Positions 1-6,127 of a stretch of DNA of 10,718 nucleotides are shown piece by piece. The notes below the pieces were generated by a model. That model saw only the letters and a list, made by a program, of their open reading frames with translations, was not told the origin of the DNA and ran no database searches. The stretch comes from an uncultured Candidatus Pelagibacter sp. (GTDB taxonomy: Bacteria; Pseudomonadota; Alphaproteobacteria; Pelagibacterales; Pelagibacteraceae): NCBI GenBank assembly GCA_937897125.1, contig CALCPL010000163.1, positions 1 to 10,718 on the forward strand. The letters are read 5' to 3'. Both the position numbers and the translations under genes were made by a program. The stretch's first letter is position 1, and every line of letters begins with the position of its first letter.

Positions 1-9
1 GAATTCTCT

Positions 10-47
10 AAAAAAAAAACTAAAGCGGACTGTTAAGCCCGCTTCAG
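10..47 (-). terminator. Rho-independent terminator of the TRAP solute-binding protein gene
   Basis: Read on the minus strand, a 9-bp stem (CTGAAGCGG pairing with CCGCTTTAG, one G-U pair) encloses a 10-base loop and is followed directly by a run of ten T residues (plus-strand A run at 10-19). It begins 23 bases after the TAG stop of the solute-binding protein gene. GC-rich stem plus uninterrupted U tract is the textbook intrinsic terminator form, so the call rests on sequence alone. It implies that most transcripts of this gene end here and that anything to the left of the window is not strongly co-transcribed. Confidence 0.9.
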
Positions 48-70
48 TTGTAATTACTTTTATCTAAATA

Positions 71-1165
71 CTACTTTAATGTTTCTGCGTGAGCCATTCC
101 TAGCTTAGCATTAGACATTTGAGATCCAGCCCAAAAAGGTACAGCGATATCAGCAAAGTCTTTTTGAGACTGCCATACTTTAGCAAAGAATGGGTTCTTA
201 GCCGCATTTTTTTCTAAAGCTGCTTTTGCTGCAGCCATATACGCTGGGAAGTAGTCAGCAGGAGTGTCATGTAAAATTACACCATGCTTCGTAGTCAACT
301 CTCTTAGAGCTTTTCCATTTTCGTATATTCTGTAACTCATTGATTTTGATAAAGATGCATTTGCAGCAACTTCTAAAGCTTTTTTCTCTAAAGCAGACAT
401 CTTGTTGTACTTAGAGCCTGTAATATAGAAGTCAGCATTTACTACTACTTGGTGAAGACCTTGTAGATAGTAATGTTTTAGAACTTTTTGAAAACCAAAT
501 GTCATATCCGGCTTAGGACAACACCATTCAGCAGCATCAATTGTTCCTGCTTCAAGAGCTGGTAAAATATCTCCACCACCCATTGCAACAGAAGCTACAC
601 CAATGTCTTTATAAGTTTGGCCAGGAATTCCCGGAGGAGTTCTGAACTTGTACTTTCTAAAGTCAGCCATGCTATTAATTGGCTCTTTGAACCAACCTAA
701 AGCTTCAGGGCCTACTGGTTGTAACATAAATCCTTTGATGTCTCTTCCCATCTCAGACCATAGTTGGTCGTAAAGTTCTTTACCACCACCATATTGGAAC
801 CAAGATAAAAAAGCGATGTTATCGATACCAACACCTGCACCTGCTACTGGCGAACCAAATAACATAGCTGCTGGGTGATCGCCTGACCAATAGTGAGTCC
901 AAGCAAAACCACAATCGATTAATCCTTTATCAACTGCATCTAAAGTTTCTTTTACACCTACTACTGATCCAACAGGCATAAGTTCGAACTTAAGTGAACC
1001 TTGTGTTAATTCAGTTACCGTGTCAGTGAAATCTTTTAACATTTTCACTTCATCCGATTTTGAATTAAGTACAGTTTGGCACTTAAGAGTTTTTGCAGAA
1101 GCTCCTGTAACTGTCATAACAGTTAAAAGAAGTGTTCCTACAACCAATGATATGATTTTTTTCAT
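71..1165 (-). CDS. dctP: TRAP transporter periplasmic solute-binding protein, DctP family
   Basis: This is a 364-residue extracytoplasmic solute receptor of a tripartite ATP-independent periplasmic (TRAP) transporter. It would capture an organic acid in the periplasm and hand it to the DctQ/DctM membrane subunits. A Sec signal peptide is visible: MKK, a hydrophobic stretch to about residue 20, and a likely cleavage after ASA (residue 24). The mature part follows the DctP fold, with KFRTPPGIPG at 173-182 carrying the conserved ligand-carboxylate arginine (R175) and an AGTIDAAEW segment at 206-214. The overall pattern resembles the TakP/2-oxo-acid branch, but the segment after W214 reads CCPKPD, so the substrate cannot be named. 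The ATG is preceded by a good Shine-Dalgarno. No dctQ or dctM is in the window, and a terminator follows the gene, so it is probably transcribed alone. Family assignment is firm; ligand is unknown. Confidence 0.93.
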   Translation of the reverse strand: MKKIISLVVGTLLLTVMTVTGASAKTLKCQTVLNSKSDEVKMLKDFTDTVTELTQGSLKFELMPVGSVVGVKETLDAVDKGLIDCGFAWTHYWSGDHPAAMLFGSPVAGAGVGIDNIAFLSWFQYGGGKELYDQLWSEMGRDIKGFMLQPVGPEALGWFKEPINSMADFRKYKFRTPPGIPGQTYKDIGVASVAMGGGDILPALEAGTIDAAEWCCPKPDMTFGFQKVLKHYYLQGLHQVVVNADFYITGSKYNKMSALEKKALEVAANASLSKSMSYRIYENGKALRELTTKHGVILHDTPADYFPAYMAAAKAALEKNAAKNPFFAKVWQSQKDFADIAVPFWAGSQMSNAKLGMAHAETLK

Positions 1166-1177
1166 ATTATATATTTT

Positions 1178-1183
1178 CCTCTC
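1178..1183 (-). promoter_or_regulatory. Shine-Dalgarno of the TRAP solute-binding protein gene
   Basis: On the minus strand GAGAGG lies 12 bases upstream of the ATG at 1165. It is one of the few recognisable ribosome-binding sites in the window; crtY and ctaB, for example, have none. That fits the high expression usual for solute receptors. The spacing is slightly long. Confidence 0.6.
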
Positions 1184-1255
1184 GTTATTTTTTTTTAAAA
1201 ATGAACCTTCTCAAGAAATCAGAATTAAAACAACTAATAATATATAAAAAGTTGA

Positions 1256-1265
1256 GCTTATAAGC
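1256..1265. repeat. Perfect 10-bp palindrome (possible operator half)
   Basis: GCTTATAAGC reads identically on both strands. It sits in the divergent intergenic region, with its centre 17 bp from the centre of a second perfect palindrome at 1272-1283. It lies within the spacer of one candidate crtY promoter. A role as a protein-binding site is inference; chance occurrence is possible in AT-rich DNA. Confidence 0.4.
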
Positions 1266-1271
1266 ATTGGT

Positions 1272-1283
1272 AATACTAGTATT
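1272..1283. repeat. Perfect 12-bp palindrome (possible operator)
   Basis: AATACTAGTATT is a perfect 12-bp inverted repeat, six bases beyond the palindrome at 1256-1265. It overlaps the candidate crtY -10 at 1277-1282. As DNA it is a plausible dimeric-regulator site; as RNA it cannot form a useful hairpin because it has no loop. Function is inferred only from symmetry and position. Confidence 0.4.
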
Positions 1284-1317
1284 TTTTAATTTTTGTGATT
1301 ATAAACATTCTAATCTA

Positions 1318-2385
1318 ATGAACAATTTTGATTATATAATTATTGGTGGTGGCTGTTCTGGGTTATCTTTGGCATACGAATTAGAAACTCATAATAAACT
1401 TAAAGATAAAACATTAGCAATTATTGAGCCTAGATTAGATTACAAGAGGGATAAAACTTGGTCTTTCTGGAAAACAACAAGCCATAATTTTGAAGATTGT
1501 GTAAAAAAGAGTTGGGATAATTTTTCTATAAATATACCGAATAAAACTAAATTTTTAGAATGTAATAAACTACCTTATCAATCAATTGATAGTGGACTAT
1601 TCTATAAAAAAATAAACTCTACACTGAAGCAGAATCATAATATCAAATTTTATAAAAATATTAATGAGGTAAACTTAAATAACTCCTTAATTTTTAATAG
1701 TGTTCCATCAATAGATTCTAAAGAAAATAAACTTTGGCAACACTTTAAAGGTATTGAGATTGAGACTGCTAATGATGTTTTTGATGAAAAAATCATGAAT
1801 TTAATGGACTTTGATTGCCCACAACGTAACAGTGTTCATTTCTTTTACACATTGCCTTATAGCAAAAATAAGGCTTTAGTTGAAACCACCTGGCTATCTA
1901 AAATGAATAATGATCTAGAAATGGATTATGATGAGCAATTAAAAGATTACATTGAAAATCATTTAAATATTAAAAATTACAAAATTAATTATAAAGAAAA
2001 TGGTGCTGTACCACTATTTTATCCATCAAATATTAATGAAAAAAATAAAATAAATATTGGCACTGCAGGACACATGACCAGATTAAGTACTGGGTATACT
2101 TTTCTGAATATCCAAGACCACAGCAGATATTTAAGGGAAAATATCAATAATATTGATAAAATTAGAAGATATGAAATTAAAAAAAAATATCAGTTTCTAG
2201 ATAAAATATTTTTAAGAGTTTTAAGCAATCATGCTAAACAAATGCCAAATATATTTTTCAAAATGTTTGATAACTCTCCTGAAACTGTAATTAAATTTCT
2301 ATCTAATAAGAGTAATATTTTTCAAGATTTATTAATAATTCTTAAAATGCCTAAATGGTTATTTATTAAAGCCCTTTTAAAATAA
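1318..2385 (+). CDS. crtY: Lycopene beta-cyclase (CrtY)
   Basis: This 355-residue flavoprotein closes the ends of lycopene to give beta-carotene, the precursor of retinal, at the cytoplasmic membrane. An N-terminal dinucleotide-binding motif is clear (FDYIIIGGGCSGLSLA, 4-19). Further CrtY hallmarks are DKTWSFW at 45-51, QHFKGIEIE at 141-149, LVETT at 187-191 (the FLEET-type catalytic motif, glutamate E189), ENGAVPLF at 227-234 and IGTAGHMTRLSTGYTF at 247-262. I chose the ATG at 1318 because the FAD motif starts three residues later, as in the family. An in-frame TTG at 1267 would add 17 residues with no family match. No Shine-Dalgarno is visible. It is first in the plus-strand run and ends 1 bp before blh. 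Length and motifs are complete, so the gene looks intact. The crtE, crtB and crtI genes that supply lycopene are not in the window. Confidence 0.92.
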   Translation: MNNFDYIIIGGGCSGLSLAYELETHNKLKDKTLAIIEPRLDYKRDKTWSFWKTTSHNFEDCVKKSWDNFSINIPNKTKFLECNKLPYQSIDSGLFYKKINSTLKQNHNIKFYKNINEVNLNNSLIFNSVPSIDSKENKLWQHFKGIEIETANDVFDEKIMNLMDFDCPQRNSVHFFYTLPYSKNKALVETTWLSKMNNDLEMDYDEQLKDYIENHLNIKNYKINYKENGAVPLFYPSNINEKNKINIGTAGHMTRLSTGYTFLNIQDHSRYLRENINNIDKIRRYEIKKKYQFLDKIFLRVLSNHAKQMPNIFFKMFDNSPETVIKFLSNKSNIFQDLLIILKMPKWLFIKALLK

Positions 2386-2386
2386 A

Positions 2387-3322
2387 ATGTATAGTCTGAT
2401 AAATAAAATTAATTTCTATCATTCAATTATCTTTTTTATTTTTTCATGTTTTATTGCCTTGATTGTTAATCGATTCGAAAACTTAATCATCTCTCCAGTG
2501 GTGTGTTTATTTTTTATTCTTTCAATCGGAATTTCACATGGTGCACTAGATAATAAAAAAGGTAAAAAACTTAGCCAGTTATATAATATAAAAAAATCTT
2601 ATTTCTTTTATTTAATATATTCCCTTATTGGGATTGGTATCATTATATTTTGGTTATTTTTTCCAACTGTGTCTCTTATTTTATTTTTAGTTGTTGCCTC
2701 ATATCATTTTGGCAAAGAAGATACTGAATTTTTGATAAGTAATAAAAATGTATCCAATCTAATTCTTTATTTCTTAAAAGGTTCTCTAATAATCGTTGCA
2801 CCACTAATGTTTCACTTTGTTGAAACAATTAATATTTTTAAATTACTTTTAATAGAAAATGAAAAGTTTTATTTATTCTTAAACTTTATTGAAGATAACA
2901 GTATATTACTTTTTGCTTTATCTATTTCTTTACTTTCTAGTATTTATTACTTTTTGAAAGATTTTAAAATTATGAATATTTTGATATTTTTAGATTTTTT
3001 TTCTATTATTGTTCTGAATTATTTTTTAACTCCACTAATTGCCTTTACAGTATACTTTTGCTTCCTACATTCATTCCGACATTCAATTTCGTTGATAGCA
3101 GAGCTTAATGAAAAAAGTTTTAAAATTGGTGCTATAACATTTATTAAAAAAGCTATGCCACTTACAGTTTTAACTGCAATTTTATATGTCATAAGCTTAT
3201 ATTTCCTTTCTAATTTCTATCAATTAAATGATGCAATATTAAAAGTTATATTTATTGGTTTGGCGTCTTTAACCTTTCCTCATATATTGCTTGAGTATCT
3301 TTTAGAAAAAAATGAAAAATAA
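2387..3322 (+). CDS. blh: Beta-carotene 15,15'-dioxygenase, Brp/Blh family
   Basis: This 311-residue integral membrane enzyme cleaves beta-carotene centrally into two retinal molecules, the chromophore for proteorhodopsin. It is largely hydrophobic, with many predicted transmembrane helices. It carries the histidine motifs expected of the non-heme iron centre: GISHGALD (H51), SYHFGKED (H107), LHSFRH (H228, H232) and FPHILLEY (H299), near the C-terminus as in the family. It starts 1 bp after the crtY stop and overlaps the ispH start by 11 bp, so it is almost certainly co-transcribed with both. The crtY-blh adjacency is the usual pattern in proteorhodopsin-bearing marine bacteria (established knowledge), and it strongly predicts a rhodopsin gene elsewhere in this genome. 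Confidence 0.93.
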   Translation: MYSLINKINFYHSIIFFIFSCFIALIVNRFENLIISPVVCLFFILSIGISHGALDNKKGKKLSQLYNIKKSYFFYLIYSLIGIGIIIFWLFFPTVSLILFLVVASYHFGKEDTEFLISNKNVSNLILYFLKGSLIIVAPLMFHFVETINIFKLLLIENEKFYLFLNFIEDNSILLFALSISLLSSIYYFLKDFKIMNILIFLDFFSIIVLNYFLTPLIAFTVYFCFLHSFRHSISLIAELNEKSFKIGAITFIKKAMPLTVLTAILYVISLYFLSNFYQLNDAILKVIFIGLASLTFPHILLEYLLEKNEK

Positions 3323-4256
3323 AGAAATTAAAGTATTGTTATCTGCTCCAAGAGGTTTTTGTGCTGGGGTAGAAAGAGCAATAGAAATAGTTAAAAAAAG
3401 TATTAAAAAATATGGTGCACCAGTTTATGTGCGACATGAAATAGTACACAATAAACATGTAGTGGATAGTCTTAAGGCAATAGGTGCAATTTTTGTTGAA
3501 GAGTTAGAGGAGATTAAAGATAAAACTAGACCAGTAATTTTTTCTGCACACGGAGTACCAAAATCGGTACCTCTAGAAGCTGATAGCTATAAAATGGAAT
3601 ATATAGATGCTACTTGCCCTCTTGTCTCAAAAGTTCATAGAGAGGCAGAAAACCTTCACAAAGCTGGTTACCATATTGTTCTTATAGGACATAACAATCA
3701 TCCAGAAGTTATTGGTACTATGGGGCAATTACCAGAAGATTCGATTGATTTAATTCAAGATGAGCATGATGTTGAATTATATGAATTAGATAATAATGAA
3801 AAAATTGCATATGTTACTCAAACAACTCTGTCTGTTGATGACACTAAAAATATAATAAAAGCTCTTAAAAAAAAATTCCCACAGATTAAAGAACCATTTA
3901 AAGAAGATATTTGCTATGCAACTACTAATCGTCAATCAGCTGTTAAAAATATTGCCAAAAAATGTGATATGTTTTTTGTTTTAGGAAGTAGAAATTCTTC
4001 AAATTCAGTTCGTTTAGTTGAGGTAGCAGAACAAGCTGGTTGCCAACATGCGGAACTAATTCATTCAGAGAGTGTAATTCCTTTTGAAAAAATACAAAAT
4101 TGTAAAATAATTGGTGTTTCATCTGGCGCATCAGCACCTGAAGTTTTAGTTGAAAATTTCATTAATAAATTGAAAGAAAATTTTAAAATAAAAATTGAGG
4201 AAGTTGAAATTATCAAAGAAAATATTGTTTTTAAAGTTCCTGCAAAATTAAATTAG
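3312..4256 (+). CDS. ispH: 4-hydroxy-3-methylbut-2-enyl diphosphate reductase (IspH/LytB)
   Basis: This 314-residue iron-sulfur enzyme performs the last step of the MEP pathway, reducing HMBPP to a mixture of IPP and DMAPP. All three cluster-ligating cysteines are present: GFCAGVERA (C17), DATCPLVSKVH (C102) and DICYATTNRQ (C201). So are the substrate-binding residues H46, H80, H130 and the catalytic E132 of the HNNHPEV motif. The length is normal for the family. The ATG at 3312 lies inside the end of blh, an 11-bp overlap that suggests translational coupling, and the stop directly abuts the thrB start. Its product feeds the carotenoids that CrtY and Blh process, as well as quinones and undecaprenyl phosphate, so it is expected to be essential. 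Confidence 0.97.
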   Translation: MKNKEIKVLLSAPRGFCAGVERAIEIVKKSIKKYGAPVYVRHEIVHNKHVVDSLKAIGAIFVEELEEIKDKTRPVIFSAHGVPKSVPLEADSYKMEYIDATCPLVSKVHREAENLHKAGYHIVLIGHNNHPEVIGTMGQLPEDSIDLIQDEHDVELYELDNNEKIAYVTQTTLSVDDTKNIIKALKKKFPQIKEPFKEDICYATTNRQSAVKNIAKKCDMFFVLGSRNSSNSVRLVEVAEQAGCQHAELIHSESVIPFEKIQNCKIIGVSSGASAPEVLVENFINKLKENFKIKIEEVEIIKENIVFKVPAKLN

Positions 4257-5225
4257 ATGGCTGTATACACTAAAATAAATAGTAAAGACCTTCTATCACT
4301 AAGTAGAGATTACAAATTAGGAAAAATAATCAAATCTGAAGGAATTAAAAAAGGAATAGAAAATACAAACTACTTATTAAAAACAAATAAAAAAAAATTT
4401 ATTTTAACAATTTTTGAAAAAAGAGTTCAGAAAAAAGATTTACCTTTTTTTATGAACTTAATGGAAAAACTAAATCAAAAAAAAATTATTTGTCCAAAAC
4501 CATTAAAGAATAATGATGGTAAGCACTTAAGTAGAATTCAAAATAAACCCTCTAGTATTGTGACTTTTTTAAAGGGAAAAGATAAGGCCACTCTTAATTA
4601 TAAAAATTGTTTTGATATTGGAAAAAATATTGCAAAATTTCACAAAGCTGGAACTAAAATAAAGCTATATAGACAGAACTCTATGTCTATTAATAAATTA
4701 GGTAGTTTATTAAAAAGTATAAAATTTACGTCTAATAAAATAGCTCCAAAACTAAAACCTACTCTTAACGTTTGCTTAAAAGATATTAAAAATCAATGGC
4801 CAAAAAAATTACCAAGTGGAATTATTCATGGAGATTTATTTATAGATAATATCTTCTTTAATAAAAATAAATTTTCTGGATTTATTGATTTTTATTTTTC
4901 AAGCAATGATTTTCTGATGTATGAGATTGCAATTTGTATAAATGCTTTATGTTTTGATAAGAAAAAAAATTCTTTTGTAATGAATAATAAAAAAATTAAA
5001 TACTTAATTGATGGATATGAAACTGTAAGAACTATTTCAAAAAAAGAGAAAGACTCATTAAATATATTATGTAGAGGGGCAGCTTTAAGATACCTACTAA
5101 CTAGAATTTATGATTATTTTAATACTCCTAAAACTGCACTAATTCAGATCAAAGAACCTAACGAATATTTTCAAAAACTAATTATCCATAACAATCTGAA
5201 TAGCTACAAAGATTATTATAAATAA
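4257..5225 (+). CDS. thrB: Homoserine kinase, APH-fold (ThrB)
   Basis: This 322-residue kinase phosphorylates homoserine for threonine synthesis. It belongs to the aminoglycoside-phosphotransferase-like ThrB type common in Alphaproteobacteria, not the GHMP kinase type of E. coli. Visible evidence is the N-terminal start MAVYTKI, the catalytic-loop motif HGDLFIDN at 191-198 and the metal-binding aspartate D211 in FIDFYF. The ATG follows the ispH stop with no gap, and the stop overlaps the rnhA start by one base (TAATG). The ispH-thrB-rnhA order is widespread in Alphaproteobacteria, which supports the assignment over a generic APH kinase. The gene is very lysine- and asparagine-rich, in line with the AT-rich genome. 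Threonine synthase, which uses its product, lies nearby on the other strand. Confidence 0.92.
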   Translation: MAVYTKINSKDLLSLSRDYKLGKIIKSEGIKKGIENTNYLLKTNKKKFILTIFEKRVQKKDLPFFMNLMEKLNQKKIICPKPLKNNDGKHLSRIQNKPSSIVTFLKGKDKATLNYKNCFDIGKNIAKFHKAGTKIKLYRQNSMSINKLGSLLKSIKFTSNKIAPKLKPTLNVCLKDIKNQWPKKLPSGIIHGDLFIDNIFFNKNKFSGFIDFYFSSNDFLMYEIAICINALCFDKKKNSFVMNNKKIKYLIDGYETVRTISKKEKDSLNILCRGAALRYLLTRIYDYFNTPKTALIQIKEPNEYFQKLIIHNNLNSYKDYYK

Positions 5226-5650
5226 TGATAAAAATTTATACTGATGGTTCTTGTTTAAAAAACCCTGGAAATGGTGGTTGGGCTGCAATCATCAATATTA
5301 ATGATGAAATTAAAAAAATTAGTGGAAGTGTTAAAGACACAACTAATAATAAGATGGAGCTAATGGCTCCAATTAAAGCGCTTCAGGAAATAAAAGAACA
5401 GCAACCTATTGAAATTTATACAGACTCCCAATACGTGAAATTAGGTATTACTGATTGGGTGCATAAATGGATTAAAAACAATTGGTTAACTTCTAAAAAG
5501 GAACCAGTAAAAAACAAAGAACTTTGGACTCAGCTTTATGAATTAAATCAATCTCATGAAATTAAATGGATATGGGTTAAGGCTCATGCTGGAAATATTC
5601 TAAATGAAGAAGTTGATTTATTAGCCAAACAAGCTGCTGGATTAAACTAA
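5225..5650 (+). CDS. rnhA: Ribonuclease HI
   Basis: This 141-residue RNase HI cuts the RNA strand of RNA-DNA hybrids, acting in the removal of R-loops and replication primers. The four metal-binding acidic residues are present, D7 (YTDGSC), E45 (NKMELMA), D67 (YTDSQYV) and D131 (NEEVDLLA), together with the catalytic-loop histidine H121 (VKAHAGN). The basic-protrusion segment around residues 78-97 (WVHKWIKNNW onward) is retained, as in E. coli RNase HI. The start shares one base with the thrB stop. Its last 9 bases overlap the 3' end of the convergent peroxiredoxin gene. It is the last gene of the plus-strand run, and no intrinsic terminator is evident after it. Confidence 0.96.
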   Translation: MIKIYTDGSCLKNPGNGGWAAIININDEIKKISGSVKDTTNNKMELMAPIKALQEIKEQQPIEIYTDSQYVKLGITDWVHKWIKNNWLTSKKEPVKNKELWTQLYELNQSHEIKWIWVKAHAGNILNEEVDLLAKQAAGLN

Positions 5651-6127
5651 ATTTAAAAAATTTTGGGCAGCCGAAACTTCACATGCACCAGCATCTTCTT
5701 CTTCTTGCAATTTAACTACTTTTAGATTGTCTATTAACATTGTGTATCTATTTGATCTTACACCTAAGCCTCTGGCACTTTTATCAACATCAGCACCTAT
5801 TGCTTTTGTAAAACTCAAAAATGGATCTGCCATCATTAAAACTTTATCTGCAACATTTTGGCTTTTGCCCCAAGCTTCCATTACAAATGGATCATTTACT
5901 GAGATGCAGACTATTAAATCTACACCTTTTGCTTGGTATTTATCATGGTTATCAACGTATCCAGGTAAATGTTTGGCTGAACAAACTGATGTATAAGCAC
6001 CAGGTAAACCAAATAAAACTACCTTCTTATCCTTAAAAAACTCAAAAGTATTTTTCTTAATGGGATTTCCATCTTCCATAATAAAAAATTCAGAATTAGG
6101 GATTGTTTCATTTTCTTTTAATTTCAT
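5642..6127 (-). CDS. Peroxiredoxin, Prx5 (AhpC/TSA-redoxin) family
   Basis: This 161-residue thiol peroxidase is expected to reduce hydrogen peroxide and alkyl hydroperoxides in the cytoplasm. The active-site motif PGAYTSVCSAKHLPGY (42-57) places the peroxidatic cysteine at C49 with T46 three residues before it, and R127 in GVRSNRYT is the conserved active-site arginine. C149 in GACEVSAA is in the position of the Prx5 resolving cysteine, and C74 is a further cysteine. No glutaredoxin domain is fused. Its ATG overlaps the thrC stop by one base (TAATG), making it the last gene of the oxidase run. It meets rnhA tail to tail with a 9-bp overlap. A role in coping with respiratory oxidants is a reasonable inference from context, not shown directly. 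Confidence 0.93.
   Translation of the reverse strand: MKLKENETIPNSEFFIMEDGNPIKKNTFEFFKDKKVVLFGLPGAYTSVCSAKHLPGYVDNHDKYQAKGVDLIVCISVNDPFVMEAWGKSQNVADKVLMMADPFLSFTKAIGADVDKSARGLGVRSNRYTMLIDNLKVVKLQEEEDAGACEVSAAQNFLNLV

Larger units (their letters stand above)
1166..1317. promoter_or_regulatory. Divergent promoter region between dctP and crtY
   Basis: These 152 bases separate two divergent genes and must hold the promoters for the solute-binding protein (leftward) and the crtY run (rightward), unless transcription enters from outside. Leftward, a perfect TATAAT lies at 1298-1303 (minus strand), 16 bases from a weak TTGTTC at 1320-1325 inside the start of crtY; this would give a leader of about 120 bases. 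Rightward, candidates are TTGAGC at 1252-1257 with TAGTAT at 1277-1282 (19-base spacer), or TATAAA at 1300-1305, which would give a nearly leaderless crtY transcript. None is decisive in such AT-rich DNA. No riboswitch or tRNA was recognised here. Confidence 0.45.

Noticed and set aside
1..6. EcoRI site GAATTC at the very edge, suggesting a cloning junction
   Set aside because: Another GAATTC occurs within the TRAP receptor gene near 625, and no vector-like sequence is present, so it is most likely chance.
1020..1247. 75-codon open frame on the plus strand opposite the start of the TRAP receptor gene
   Set aside because: It is antisense to the signal peptide and N-terminal coding sequence, has no recognisable domain, and ends in low-complexity intergenic DNA.
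1267..1317. In-frame TTG extension of crtY by 17 residues
   Set aside because: The extension has no family match, lies over the palindromes and candidate promoters, and the FAD motif begins right after the ATG at 1318.
3943..4137. Minus-strand open frame inside ispH
   Set aside because: It overlaps the ispH region containing the third cluster cysteine's downstream domain and has no signature of its own.
5645..5664. AT-only inverted repeat at the convergent junction as a bidirectional terminator
   Set aside because: The stem is only A-T pairs with no GC core, which is expected by chance at this base composition and too weak to call.
5727..6036. Two open frames antisense to the peroxiredoxin gene
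   Set aside because: They mirror a well-conserved gene in other frames and show no family motif; the peroxiredoxin catalytic residues explain the conservation.
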